Source: Riptortus pedestris (lineage: Eukaryota > Arthropoda > Insecta > Hemiptera > Alydidae). Taken from it: a DNA stretch of 64,000 bases. The notes below the pieces were generated by a model that was given only the letters and a program-made list of their open reading frames with translations, was not told where the DNA came from and ran no database searches. Location of the stretch: assembly GCA_019009955.1 (NCBI GenBank), contig CM032230.1, positions 28,838,501-28,902,500 on the forward strand. The letters are read 5' to 3'. Numbering within the stretch: the first letter of the stretch is position 1; each line of letters opens with the position of its first letter. This document shows, piece after piece, positions 21,703 through 32,172 of the stretch. A program made the translations under genes and the position numbers.

Positions 21703-22026
21703 TTTTTTTTCTGAACCAGCATTCGTAGTGAGTGTCTTTTGGAACTGTGTATGTGACCGATGCAGAAGCCTTGGTAGTTGTAGAGAGATGTGATTGTTTG
21801 CAGAGTGCAAAGGGGCGTGAGAGCCAAACGGAAGGAGGCCTGTTCTAAGTCCGTCCGTTTCCTTTGTCAAGTCCCACCAGCTCAACTTCACCACTTACTT
21901 ACCCCTATCTCAAACATCGCTAAGATTCAGCCGCCATGTTCCCTATTTATATTTGCCTTATCTCTCCAGTTTGCCAACTCAACTCCACTTGGTAAATGTT
22001 CCCAAGGTTAGGCACTTAGTATGCTC

Positions 22027-22120
22027 TTAGCAGATTACCCTTAGAGGAATTCAGCAATTGAGGCTGTTCTGATGACGAGAAGTCCGAAACCTTTTCTTCA
22101 AATATCCCATTTATCCTTTA
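22027..22120 (-). mobile_element. Family H fragment, 3' terminus
   Basis: Reads CTTAGCAGATTACCCTTAGA, then CAGCAATTGAGGC and TTCTTCAAATATCCCATT, a decayed 3' end in minus orientation. Nothing of the middle remains. Confidence 0.6.
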
Positions 22121-22314
22121 AAAAAATTAAATAAAAAAAATGTTCCCAATTTTGTAGAAATCCTTATTGCATAAGATTGTTATTTATTACCGTCCACGCT
22201 ACTTGTTGTCTAATTGGGGCGGGTTGTCTACAGGTTACCACCTTTTCTAGCCAGAGTGGAACTTAGGATTTAATTTAATGAGTTCATCACTAAATAAATT
22301 CCTATTGTCCAGGA

Positions 22315-22705
22315 CACATAGGCCTACCATACACTTTGACTGAATTACTGCATGACTGTAGCCCGTATATAGACCGCGTACTACACTACTTGAAACATAA
22401 CAATATTTCCAAAAAAATTATAATGTAGGGCAATACTGGAAATATTTGCAGAAATGAGCATACTTATCTAAATATAATAATGGTATATGTTAAATAACTG
22501 ATATGTAAATATAATAATGTTATATGTTAAATAACTGATATGTAAATATAATAATGTTATATGTTAAATAACTGATATGTAAATATAATAATGTTATATG
22601 TTAAATAACTGATATGTAAATATAATAATGTTATATGTTAAATAACTGATTCGTCTCTAAATCGCCCCAGCTGCGAAATTCGATTATTGTATGAATAAAT
22701 AAAAA
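22315..22705 (+). mobile_element. Retroposon insertion with 37-bp tandem repeats
   Basis: A 391-bp insert flanked by TATTGTCCAGGA (22303-22314) and TATTATCCAGGA (22706-22717), a 12-base target duplication with one mismatch. It ends CAGCTGCGAAATTCGATTATTG, then GAATAAATAAAAA, resembling the tail of 20624-21474. Near its 3' end lie about five copies of a 37-bp unit. No protein was found. It is probably a non-autonomous retroposon. Confidence 0.65.
22469..22650 (+). repeat. Tandem repeat, 37-bp unit, about 4.9 copies
   Basis: Units start at 22469, 22506, 22543, 22580 and 22617. Each begins TAAATATAATAATG and ends AAATAACTGATATG. The first unit has one substitution (GGTATAT for GTTATAT); the rest are essentially identical, which implies recent expansion. 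Confidence 0.95.
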
Positions 22706-23239
22706 TATTATCCAGGAGGGAACCGAGCTCACCCTCGAGGTCTGCCATATGATATTAAAGGCATCGCTTTAACTCACATGGCTAACCTGAGCCCCTCAAT
22801 AACATAAGACTAACTAAGAATAAATGTCTAATTAGAGATATTAGATTTGCCAGATAGTATATAAATCAAAATGAAAATCTAGGTCTTAATATAAAAGGAT
22901 ATAACGATATAAATAAAACATAATATATTTTACGTACATAGATACACATAACACATTCAATTCAGTTAATTATCAAAACTTTAGACTTGAGTTTCTAAGA
23001 GGCAATGATAACCTAGTCATTTTTTCGCCCTAAAACCTCATGGAAAAAACGAAACAAACAACAACAAAGACACTTTTAAACATTTTGGTGTCCAATTTCA
23101 GCTATTTTAAATAATATGATCTGTGGAATAAAATTGTTAAATACCGACAATGGTATAAAGCAAATAAACATTTTCAAGTTATGAGAGCAAAATCTTAATT
23201 TTAGGGGTGATTCCATTACCATTTGCAAGTATCTCATGA

Positions 23240-23386
23240 AGTAAAAAGATCAATGTAGATATTTTGAATTTTCAAAATCCCACCTATAAACCTCTCCTTC
23301 CATTAGTCCGTTTCAGTCATTAAAGAAGCTGATCTTCGAGTTTCGTAACCATCAAACACACATTGCGACTGCTAGAGTGTTAACAG

Positions 23387-23439
<53 letters not shown>
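23240..23439 (+). mobile_element. Family H fragment, middle plus AT tract
   Basis: Holds GATATTTTGAATTTTCAAAATCC, a decayed pyrimidine segment, GTTTCAGTCATTAAAG, CGAGTTTCGTAACCATC and GCGACTGCTAGAGTGTTAAC, then an (AT)n tract at 23391-23439. The 3' half is absent: unrelated sequence follows the microsatellite directly, so the break lies within it. Confidence 0.65.
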
Positions 23440-23444
<5 letters not shown>

Positions 23445-23997
23445 AAAACTAAACTTTATTTTTTTTTAAGAATTCGTTCCGTTAGACCTTTATTAAGATT
23501 TTATTTATAGCTAAGATGAAAATTTAGAAATAATTCTAAACAAAATCATAAGTTTTCCCTACAAAGTTATTATGAGAACAAATCACGAATCATACTTTAT
23601 AAATTAGTATTTTTGATTTATTAGGTATTACCTAGTTGCGGTGTTTTTTTTTTCCATGATTAACCACTGAGTTCTGTACTTATAAGAACCATGTTCTACC
23701 ATACAGTCTTCCTGTACACTAACAGTCGCTGAGCACGGGCATATAGTCATAAAGGAAACTTAGTACATTAATGTGTTGGCAAGTAAACCCATTCAAAAAC
23801 TTTCATATGCAAAGTTATTAATTTTACAATAGATCTCCCATTTAATTTTAAATGAAATTCCGAGTGAAAAATAGAGTTGATTTCCCTTTAACAGCTACGT
23901 TTAAACATTTGTGAGCACAAAGAACTTTTTAAAGTAAGCATACTACAAAATACTAACAAAACTTTCTTTTCAATACATTCAAATATTTTTTCAGTAT

Positions 23998-24206
23998 GTA
24001 CATTCAATAGATGAATCTACAATAACAGCTGATAAACTTTTCAGAAGCAAAATATATAGGTGGCCATTCTGATAGGATATCAACATGACGTGATGTTTCC
24101 TTTGGCAAGTCGTCCAGCCAGGCAGCCCATTTCCTACCTCTTTCATCTCCTTCAACTCCAGCATCGTATCTAACTCAACAAAATAAGAATGAGTTTCAAT
24201 GTGTCA
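23998..24206. repeat. Duplicated block, copy 2 (candidate conserved element)
   Basis: Second copy of the block at 17469-17674, same orientation, 6.5 kb downstream. The core at 24113-24206 is nearly identical to the first, whereas flanking sequence is more diverged. The mismatch pattern argues for constraint or local gene conversion on the core. Confidence 0.6.
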
Positions 24207-24640
24207 CTATAGGAGGCCTGCTTTTTTTTTCCCCCTCGTTTCATTCAAACTTGCCAATGAGTTAGATGACAGAAGCAACTGTGTAAAGGGTATTTTTATC
24301 TCCAGAAAAAAATAGGAATTTTTTTTATTCAAGGGAACGCCTGATAACGCCTAACAAAACGACAAACAAGGGGGGAGTCACTTGTCCTAAATGACCTAAT
24401 GAATTCTAGATATTAATATTTTACTTTATGAATGTATTTTGGGTTATCAGTTGAATGTTTTTTTAAATATCTAATTTGTTGCAATAAAGGTTCTGTAAGA
24501 TATTGAGAACTACAATGTAAACATTAAAACAACTACATTTATTCTAATTCAAAAAAAACAAAAAACATAAGGTTATCTATAACAAAACACATGTGACAAT
24601 TGCACATGCAAAACTTTTGTGTTATATTTAATAAAACATA

Positions 24641-24870
24641 GGGGCTCAGGTTAGCCAGGCGAGTTAAAGCTTTGACCGTTATCTCACATGGCACACCTAG
24701 AGCGGTGAGTTCGCTGCGTGCCGGGGCAAAGGAAATTATGGAGTGCCGAAAGTCATTAAATAACGTCCTAAAATCCCACCCGGGCTAGAAAGGGGGGTAA
24801 CCTGTAGATAACCCGTCCCGATTAGCCTAAGTTGCAAAAAGTGGACGTTAATAAATAAATAATAATAATA
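24641..24870 (+). mobile_element. Full-length tRNA-derived SINE with target duplication
   Basis: Best SINE copy in the window, about 230 bp. It starts GGGGCTCAGGTTAGCCAGGC (box A-like TTAGCCAGGCG), has a box B-like GAGTTCGCTGCGTGCC, and a body with TCATTAAATAACGTCCTAAA, CCCGGGCTAGAAAGG and GGTAACCTGTAGATAACCCG. It ends GTGGACG and a TTAATAAATAAATAATAAT tail. ATAAAACATA is present immediately before it and again after the tail, which is the target duplication. SINEs are transcribed by RNA polymerase III and moved by a partner LINE, not identified here. Confidence 0.85.
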
Positions 24871-24880
24871 ATAAAACATA

Positions 24881-25553
24881 TGTTTCAATATCACATCCAG
24901 CAGGTACTATTAGAAGCTATTCAAAACATTACCAAAAAAATTAAATGTTTAGTTTGGATACAACTTGATCGAGGGAGCTAAATGTCAGAACAAAATTGTG
25001 TCCCTGATAGGGACACTGAAGGCATGTATAGGACATTTTGTCCACATGTGTTTAATATAAATTTTAATCTCACATTATGTTGGCTTAGTTTAACAGACGT
25101 GAGAAGTGAATGTTTTAATAATTTATCCGTTTCATTCCCATATTTGTTTTAATGGCCCATCAATGAAACATAATCATAACATCACTTGGTAAGCTCAGTT
25201 TGAATTTTCAGATTTCAACATAATTATCCTTTCGACATTCTCTTCGGCGTGAAATCTATAGGTATCCAGCTTGACTCAAAAACAGATAGTTGAAATTTCG
25301 AATTTTGGATTGTTGTAATGTCTAATTGCGCACCTCTCCTTTTGTTTGAAATCTATTAAAGAGAAGGGGAAGTTCAAAGAAGGTCGAAAATAATAATAAA
25401 AATAAAAAAGGTTAAACTTCTCCTTACACATAAGACAAAAAATGTATATGTGTATTTTTTTTAACATTAAATGATCTTTAAATTATGCTCTGTGACGTTT
25501 TTTGATCAGTCGTATTAGTATGAAGATATCGGTGATACTGTGTTGCACCTAAA
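24881..25553. other. Intergenic DNA, nothing recognised
   Basis: AT-rich, no supported gene. The 63-codon minus frame at 25276-25467 is not supported. Confidence 0.4.
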
Positions 25554-25720
25554 ATAAATTTTTATTGGAGCTTAGCAGCTCGGTTGTTGCTCAATGTAAA
25601 AGTTTCATTTAAAAATAAATAAAAAAACAAATAATTTAAACAAAATAAATTTAACACAAAACAGAATGAAACAAAAACAACAGAAACGGAAAAAAATCAG
25701 AAATAAACTCTTGGCATAGC
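25554..25720 (-). mobile_element. Retroposon tail fragment, minus orientation
   Basis: Starts TTTTTATTGGAGCTTAGCAG, then CTCGGTTGTTGCTCAATG, the reverse complement of the GAGCAACATAGCC..GAAGCTCCAATAAA tail of 20624-21474. It is followed by A-rich sequence with AACACAAAACAGAATG-type motifs, the complement of the T-rich TTTTGTGTTCC region of that element. Confidence 0.55.
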
Positions 25721-25812
25721 CAAGGGTCTGGCAATTTTATCTTAGAATCGTCAGGTATCTTAATATGTTCCAATGAAAGTTGGTCCCAGTTTTTAACTAC
25801 ATATGATTGTAA

Positions 25813-26297
25813 AAGTCCGTCACGTAGTGCGTAAACTAAGCAGATTTCCCACGTGAAGTTTAACAGTAGAGAAATCTGCCCAATAACAACAGTAGTAGTA
25901 AGGGATCTCTAAACCTATTTACAAGGGACGAACAGTTGCGGAAACGGCCGCCAGAGCTCTCGGCGGAATGTCCCGAACATGGCCGACTCCTACCGACCAC
26001 ACACAGAATACAAATGAAAATATCTTGGTTAATATTCAAGATACAGAATGAAGGTATAAAACAATATTTATAGTAAATTTAATATGCAATAAGATTGATT
26101 CCATACAACTTTTCGATCCGACGCGTAATAACGGAGATATTTCAAATTTTCAAAACTCCTCCACTCTAAACCCCCCCCCCCTTCCACTGGTCCGATTTAA
26201 GCCATTTACGAACTTGGTCTTTCTTTTCACATAAAACGGTTAAATTCCGAGTTTGGTAACGATCAATCAAAAATTGCTACAGCTATAGCGTTAACAG

Positions 26298-26343
<46 letters not shown>

Positions 26344-26460
26344 GAAGGGACCTCATTTTCGTCATCTCCTGGGTAGGATCGATGGATATTTAAAGAAATT
26401 TTTCGAGACTCGAGTGAGTACGACCTCAATAGCTGATTTCCTTTAAGGGAAATCTGCTAA
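25813..26460 (+). mobile_element. Family H element, left outer end of palindrome
   Basis: 5' end AAGTCCGTCACGTAGTGC to 3' CTGCTAA at 26460, with a poly-C run and an AT tract at 26302-26338. Its 5' module contains CAACAGTAGTAGTAAGGGATC and CAGTTGCGGAAACGGCCGCC. The 3' half has the unusual GACTCGAGTGAGTACGACC, also found in the mirror copy at 31433-32172, so the two are arm partners. Confidence 0.8.
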
Positions 26461-27014
26461 AATACTTCACACATGGGGGAAAACCACGAAATCTCAAAAT
26501 ATTATAGGTTCAATAACTGAAAAAACATAAGATAAAGGCCACAACGAACAATTCCCATTCAAATATTTAAATTATTTTAAAAAATAAATAAGTAGATAAA
26601 TGAAATGTGTATCTAAAATAAATTTACAATAATTAAGGTATATAAAAGTATAAATGGTTACACTTAAAATAAAAGTAAACCAAAAATTTTGATAATTTAA
26701 AACAATAGGAGTTCTCCAGAGAAGGTGAAATACTACAATAGTATAAGGTGAAATTTCAAAAGGTCAACAGAAATATATTTTTTATTTTTCACTCTATATG
26801 TTTCGCGTTGTCGATTACGTCTCTTCAGGACTTGTACGTTTATAATTAAATGGTCCGACCTTAACTCAAGACTGACAAAATGGAGACAGAGATTTACTAG
26901 ATACAATGTCTTCTCCTATAATATATTTTTCATACTTCCACCATTTTTCTGTAATAGATTTTTTGTAGTGTTAATCATTTTAGTGTATCGATGACTGGTA
27001 TAATCAGCCTCCTT
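26461..27014. other. Non-H segment of the left palindrome arm
   Basis: Unique-looking AT-rich DNA without a supported gene. Its reverse complement is at about 30881-31432. It contains ATGTTTCGCGTTGTCGATTA followed by CGTCTCTTCAGGACTTG, a motif style seen again near 27890 and 15830. Confidence 0.6.
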
Positions 27015-27670
27015 TTAGCAGATTTCCCTTAAGGTAAATCAGCTATTGAGGTTGTACTCATGACGGAATTTTCGAAATTTTTCTTCAAATGTCCATCGAT
27101 CCTACCTAGTAGATGACGAAAATGAGGTCCGTTCAAAACTATATACATATATATATTTGTCTGTTACCGCTCTAGCGGTCGCAATTTTTGTTTGATCGTT
27201 ACCAAACTCAGAATTTAATCGTTTTATGTAAAAAAGAAGATCAAGTTCGTTAATGGCTGAAATCGGACCACGAGGAGTGGGGGGGGTTTAGAGGGGAGGA
27301 TTTTCGGAAAATTCAAAATCTCCGTTGTTATGCGTCGGATCGAAAAAATGTATAGAATCAATCTTATTACAAATTAAAGTTGCTATAAATATTGTTTTAT
27401 ACATGTATTCTGTATCTTGAATATTAACCGAGATATTTGCATTTGTATTCTGCATTGGTCGGCAGGAGTGAGCTGTTTGGTACTTTCCGAAGAGAGCTCT
27501 GGCGGCCGTTTTCGTAACTATTCGTCCCTCATGTATAAGTTTCAACAAGTGTAGTAAGTAGTAAGGGATCACTTACTACTTTACTACAGGTGTTATTGGG
27601 CAGATTTCTCTACTGTAAAACTTCACGTGGGAAATCTGCTTAGTTTACGCAGCCCCTGCGTGACGGACTT
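27015..27670 (-). mobile_element. Family H element in left palindrome arm
   Basis: Minus orientation: palindrome and CTAA at 27015, short AT tract near 27144-27158, poly-G run near 27280, and 5' end with GCCCCTGCGTGACGGACTT at 27670. Its mirror partner is 30226-30880. Confidence 0.8.
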
Positions 27671-27679
27671 TTTTATTAA

Positions 27680-27826
27680 ATCTGGGCGGCTAACGGATGA
27701 AGTGTCTTTCCCGCCAAAAGCTAGTTCGGCCGTTTCATTAACTGCTCGGCTCTCGTGAAATTTCTCTATTGTAAAACTTCACGTGGGAAATCTGCTTAGT
27801 TTACGCAGCCCCTGCGTGACGGACTT
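27680..27826 (-). mobile_element. Extra family H 5' end, tandem to the previous copy
   Basis: A second 5' terminal segment (CTTCACGTGGGAAATCTGC, GTTTACGCAGCCCCTGCGTG) lies about 156 bp beyond the first, with a different 5' module (GGCGGCTAACGG, CCCGCCAAAAGCTAGTTCGG). The mirror partner is at about 30070-30220. Tandem 5' ends are known in Helitron-type elements. Confidence 0.75.
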
Positions 27827-28809
27827 TTTGTCTCGACGTTACTGCCTCAGTGTTACGGTTGAATCATTTATACATGTACTACTTCTGAAGGCGCGAATCT
27901 TCTACAGTGAAAAATAGATGGGCTAAAGATATTTAATGTAGTTTATTCACCTGTTGATATCCGCCCTTTCACCTTCAAAGAAGATTGGATTGAGGTCACA
28001 TTTTGAATATACACATTTTTTATGTCCTGTACATTTCTGTCCTTGTGCCTATCGAATTATTTTCCGTGTTATTATGAGGTAGTCATAATTATTTTAGACG
28101 GTATAATTACACTTATGATAATACAGCTTTTTGGAATTGTTGGTACATTCTAAATAGCTGCAGTTATTAAATCAGAAAATATGGTAAGCAAGTTATTTTT
28201 ATTATTTACGGATTACTTACTCACTGAATGGTCACACAATTAATTCATGAATGAGTTCCGGGAAACTCTATAATCATGAAATACAGCTATTCCAGTGCCA
28301 ATTCCGGTACAGGCCAACCAGGGTGAGCTTTTTTATGTGTGGCCGAAGCTACCTGCCATTGCGGGTTAGGTAAACCTCTCGCTCCCAGCTGAATTATTCC
28401 GATCACGCCTCGCTCCTGAGATATACTGGACACTTCATGCCGCTTCTACTTCACCAACTCTTTCCGTCAAATGCTGGCTCCAATATTGCACTTGAAAGTA
28501 TCCAAAGGAGCATCATTATTCGTCTAATCTCTAGATATTCCATATGATGAAAATGGTGTCATTGTATCAAAAGAGTTTGCCACGGGTACTCGACGATCAG
28601 AAAGTAACGGTGAAATCTACCAACAGATTTGACAATAGCGTTACCATGTGATATATCAACAAATATGTTTGGGGTGAGTCATCAATTAAGCCTTTAAATT
28701 CTAGACAACACGATATCAATACCAAACGGGGTATTCAACCACTCAGAGGCAAAATAGAGTTTACATCACATATTTATATCAAGGTGTGAATTGTCGAACA
28801 GTTGATTTA
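27827..28809. other. Inner non-H segment of the left palindrome arm
   Basis: About 1 kb without a supported reading frame, mirrored at 29077-30069. A GC-richer stretch at 28290-28480 (CCAATTCCGGTACAGGCC, GGTGAGCTTTTTTATGTG, CTACCTGCCATTGCGGG) is well conserved between arms. No function recognised. Confidence 0.6.
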
Positions 28810-28927
28810 TTAGCAGATTTCCCTTAAGGAAAATCAGCTGTTGAGGTCGTACTCATGACGCGAGCTTCGAAAAATTTCTTCAAATGTCCATCGATCCTAC
28901 CCAGGAGATGACGAAAATGAGGTCGAC

Positions 28928-28981
<54 letters not shown>

Positions 28982-29076
28982 GAACGGACCTCATTTTCGT
29001 CATCTCCTGGGTAGGATCGATCTCGCGTCATGAGTACCACCTCAACAGCTGATTTTCCTTAAGGGAAATCTGCTAA
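28810..29076. mobile_element. Two inverted family H 3' ends sharing one AT tract
   Basis: The palindrome centre. A minus-orientation 3' half (28810-28925) and a plus-orientation 3' half (28977-29076) face each other across (AT)n. Both have the GGTAGGATCGAT block and the terminal hairpin with CTAA. The right half lacks GGACATTTGAAGAAATTT. Flanking TTGATTTAT and ATAAATCAA mirror each other too. There is no 5' end, so this is not a normal element but the fold-back point of the inverted duplication. Confidence 0.8.
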
Positions 29077-30069
29077 TAAATCAACTGTTCGACAATTCAC
29101 ACCTTGATATAAATATGTGATGTAAACTCTATTTTGCCTCTGAGTGGTTGAATACCCCGTTTGGTATTGATATGTTGTCGAGAATGTAAAATCTTAATTG
29201 ATGACTCACCCCACCATAGTAGGGTAGTAGTCATATACCTCATATGGTAATGTTATTGTCAAATCTGCCGGTAGATTTCACCGTTACTTTCTGATCGTCG
29301 AGTACCCTTGGCAAGCTCTTTTGATACAATGACACAATTTTCATGATCTGGAATATCTAGAGATTAGACGAATAAAGATGCTCCTTCGGATACTTTCAAG
29401 TGCAATATTGGAGCAAGCATTTGACGGAAATAGTTGGTGAAGTAGAACCGCCATGAAGTGTCCAGTATATCTCAGGAGCGAGGCGTGATCGGAATAATTC
29501 AGCTGGGAGCGAGAGGTTTACCTAACCTGCAATGGCAGGTAGCTTCGGCCACACATAAAAAAGCTCACCCTGGTTGGCCTGTACCGGAATTGGGACTGGA
29601 ATAGCTGTATTTCAGGATTATAGAGTTTCCCGGAACTCATTCATGAATTAGTTGTATTGCCATTCAGTGAGTAAGTAATCCGTAAATAATAAATATAACT
29701 TGCTCACCATATTTTCTGAATTAATAACTGCAGCTATTTAGAATGTACAAAAAATTCCAAAAAGCTGTAGTATCATAAGTGTAGTTATACTGTCTAAAAT
29801 AATTATGACTACCTCATGAAATACATGAAAAAAAAAAAAACCGATAGGCACAAGGACAGAAATGTACAATACATAAAAAATGTGTATATCAAAATGTGAC
29901 CTCAAACCAATCTTCTTTGAAGGTGGAAAGGGCGTATATCAACAGGTGAATAAACAACATGAAATATCTTTAGCCCATTTATTTTTCACTATAGAAGTTT
30001 CGCGCCTTCAGAAGAAGTACATGTATAAATGATTCGACCGTATCACTAAGGCAGTAACGTCGAGACAAA

Positions 30070-30225
30070 AAGTCCGTCACGCAGGGGCTGCGTAAACTAA
30101 GCAGATTTCCCACGTGAAGTTTTACAATAGAGAAATTTCACGAGAGCCGAGCAGTTAATGGAACGGCCGAACTAGCTTTTGGCGGGAAAGACACTTCATC
30201 CGTTAGCCGCCCAGATTTAATAAAA
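30070..30225 (+). mobile_element. Extra family H 5' end, right palindrome arm
   Basis: Mirror of 27680-27826: AAGTCCGTCACGCAGGGGC, AAGCAGATTTCCCACGTGAAG, CACGAGAGCCGAGCAGTTAA and TTTGGCGGGAAAGACACTTC, running directly into the next 5' end. Confidence 0.75.
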
Positions 30226-30880
30226 AAGTCCGTCACGCAGGGGCTGCGTAAACTAAGCAGATTTCCCACGTGAAGTTTTACAATAGAGAAATCTGCCCAA
30301 ACACAAGTGTAGTTAGTAGTAAGTGATCCCTTACTACTTACTACACTTGTTGAAACTTATACACGAGGGACGAATAGTTAGGAAAACGGCCGACAGAGCT
30401 CTCTTCGGAAAGTACCAAACAGCTCACTCTTGCCGACCAATGCAGAATACAAATGCAAATATCTCGGTTAATATTCAAGATACAGAATACATGTATAAAA
30501 CAATATTTATAGCAACTTTAATTTGTAATAAGATTGATTCTATACATTTTTTCGATCCGACGCATAACAACGGAGATTTTGAATTTTCCGAAAATCCTCC
30601 CCTCTAAACCCCCCCCACTCCTCGTGGTCCGATTTCAGCCATTAACGAACTTGATCTTCTTTTTTACATAAAACGATTAAATTCTGAGTTTGGTAACGAT
30701 CAAACAAAAATTGCGACCGCTAGAGCGTTAACAGACAAATATATATATATAAACAGTTTTGAACGGACTTCATTTTGGTCATCTACTAGGTAGGATCGAT
30801 GGACATTTGAAGACAAATTTCGAAAATTCCGTCATGAGTACAACCTCAATAGCTGATTTACGTTAAGGGAAATCTGCTAA
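30226..30880 (+). mobile_element. Family H element, right palindrome arm
   Basis: Mirror of 27015-27670 and nearly identical to it. Complete from AAGTCCGTCACGCAGGGGC to CTGCTAA. The microsatellite is only a few AT units. The inner open frame of 94 codons is not a gene because it lies in repeat DNA. Confidence 0.8.
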
Positions 30881-31432
30881 AAGGAGGCTGATTATACCAG
30901 TCATCGATACACTAAAATGATTAACACTACAAAAAATCGATTACAGAAAAATGGTGGAAGTATGAAAAATTTATTATAGGAGAAGACATTGTATCTAGTA
31001 AATCTCTGTCTCCATTTTGTCAGTCTTGAGTTAAGGTCGGACCATTTAATTATACACGTACAAGTCCTGAAGAGACGTAATCGACAACGCGAAACATAGA
31101 GTGAAAAATAAAAAATATATTTCTGTTGACTTTTTGAAATTTCACCTTATACTATTGTAGTATTTCACCTTCTCTGGAGAACTCCTATTGTTTTAAATTA
31201 TCAAAATTTTTGGTTTAATTTTATTTTAAGTGTAACCATTTATACTTTTATATACCTTAATTATTGTAAATTTATTTTAGATACACATTTCATTTATCTA
31301 CTTATTTATTTTTTAAAATAATTTAAATATTTGAATGGGAATTGTTCGTTGTGGCCTTTATCTTATGTTTTTTCAGTTATTGAACCTATAATATTTTGAG
31401 ATTTCGTGGTTTTCCCCCATGTGTGAAGTATT

Positions 31433-31544
31433 TTAGCAGATTTCCCTTAAAGGAAATCAGCTATTGAGGTCGTACTCACTCGAGTCTCGAAAAATTTCTT
31501 CAAATGTCCATCGATCCTACCTAGTAGATGACGAAAATGAGGAC

Positions 31545-31621
<77 letters not shown>

Positions 31622-32172
31622 TAGATAGATAGATAGAGAGATAGATAGATAGATAGATAGATAGAGAGATAGATATAAATAGATAGATATATTTGTATGT
31701 TAACGCTCTAGCGGTCGCAATTTTTGTTTAATCGTTACCAAACTCGGATTTTAATCGATTTATGTAAACAGGAAGATCAAGTTAGTTAATAGCTGAAATT
31801 GGAATAGTGGGAGGGGGGGGGGTTTAGTGGGGGAATTTGTGAAAATTCGAAATATCTCCGTTATTGTGGGTCAGATTGAAAAATTACTCTTATTGCAAAT
31901 TAAATTTACTATAAATATTGTTCTAACACATTTATTCTATATCTTGAATATTAACCGAGATATTTGCATTTGTATTCTGTGTGTGGTCGGCAGGAGTCGG
32001 CTGTTCGGCACTTTCCGCCGAGAGCTCTGGTGGCCGTTTCCGTACCTATTCGTCCCTTGTGAAGAAGTTTAGAGATCCCGTACTACTACAGTTGTTATTG
32101 GGCTCATTTCTCTACCGTAAAACTTCACGTTGGAAATCTGCTTAGTTTACGCAGCCCATGAGTGAAGGACGT
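31433..32172 (-). mobile_element. Family H element, right outer end of palindrome
   Basis: Minus orientation, partner of 25813-26460. Its central microsatellite is greatly expanded: (AT)n at 31543-31614 followed by GATA/AGAGAT repeats to about 31690, which explains most of the length difference between arms. The 5' end GCCCATGAGTGAAGGACG is at 32172. Confidence 0.8.
31543..31690. repeat. Compound microsatellite (AT)n-(GATA)n
   Basis: About 72 bases of AT followed by GATA/GAGATA units up to ATATATTTG at ~31692. It sits at the central microsatellite site of a family H copy. Confidence 0.92.

Larger units (their letters stand above)
22188..22797 (-). mobile_element. SINE, minus orientation, split by a retroposon
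   Basis: The left part (22188-22314) holds the SINE tail side and body: TACCGTCCACGC, TAATTGGGGCGGG, CTACAGGTTACCACC and TTTTCTAGCCAGAGTGG. The right part (22706-22797) holds box B (GAGCTCGGTTCCCTCC in minus), the region GAGTTAAAGC and the 5' GGGGCTCAGGTTAGCC in minus. The two are separated by a 391-bp insertion with a 12-base target duplication. Joined, they give a full-length SINE. Confidence 0.78.
25813..32172. repeat. 6.4-kb inverted repeat (palindrome) centred on an AT tract
   Basis: The left arm 25813-28928 reappears in reverse complement as 28977-32172. The midpoint is near 28948, inside the (AT)n tract 28929-28976. Matching landmarks at 26460/31433 and 27572/30323 give the same centre to within about one base, so arms have almost no net length change until the outer AT/GATA tracts. 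A 94-codon stretch in each arm (27288-27572 and 30323-30607) differs at only two residues. Both outer ends coincide with 5' termini of family H copies. The arms hold no recognisable protein-coding gene. Confidence 0.9.

Noticed and set aside
22469..22650. CRISPR or centromeric satellite
   Set aside because: Fewer than five 37-bp units with no spacers, inside a small retroposon insertion.
24641..24720. A true tRNA gene
   Set aside because: Box A and B-like words are present but no cloverleaf can be drawn, and the sequence continues into a SINE body with tail and target duplication.
27288..27572. Identical-looking 94-codon frames here and at 30323-30607 suggesting a duplicated gene
   Set aside because: Both lie inside family H repeat DNA in the palindrome arms. 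Similar frames in other H copies are broken, so similarity reflects DNA duplication, not protein conservation.
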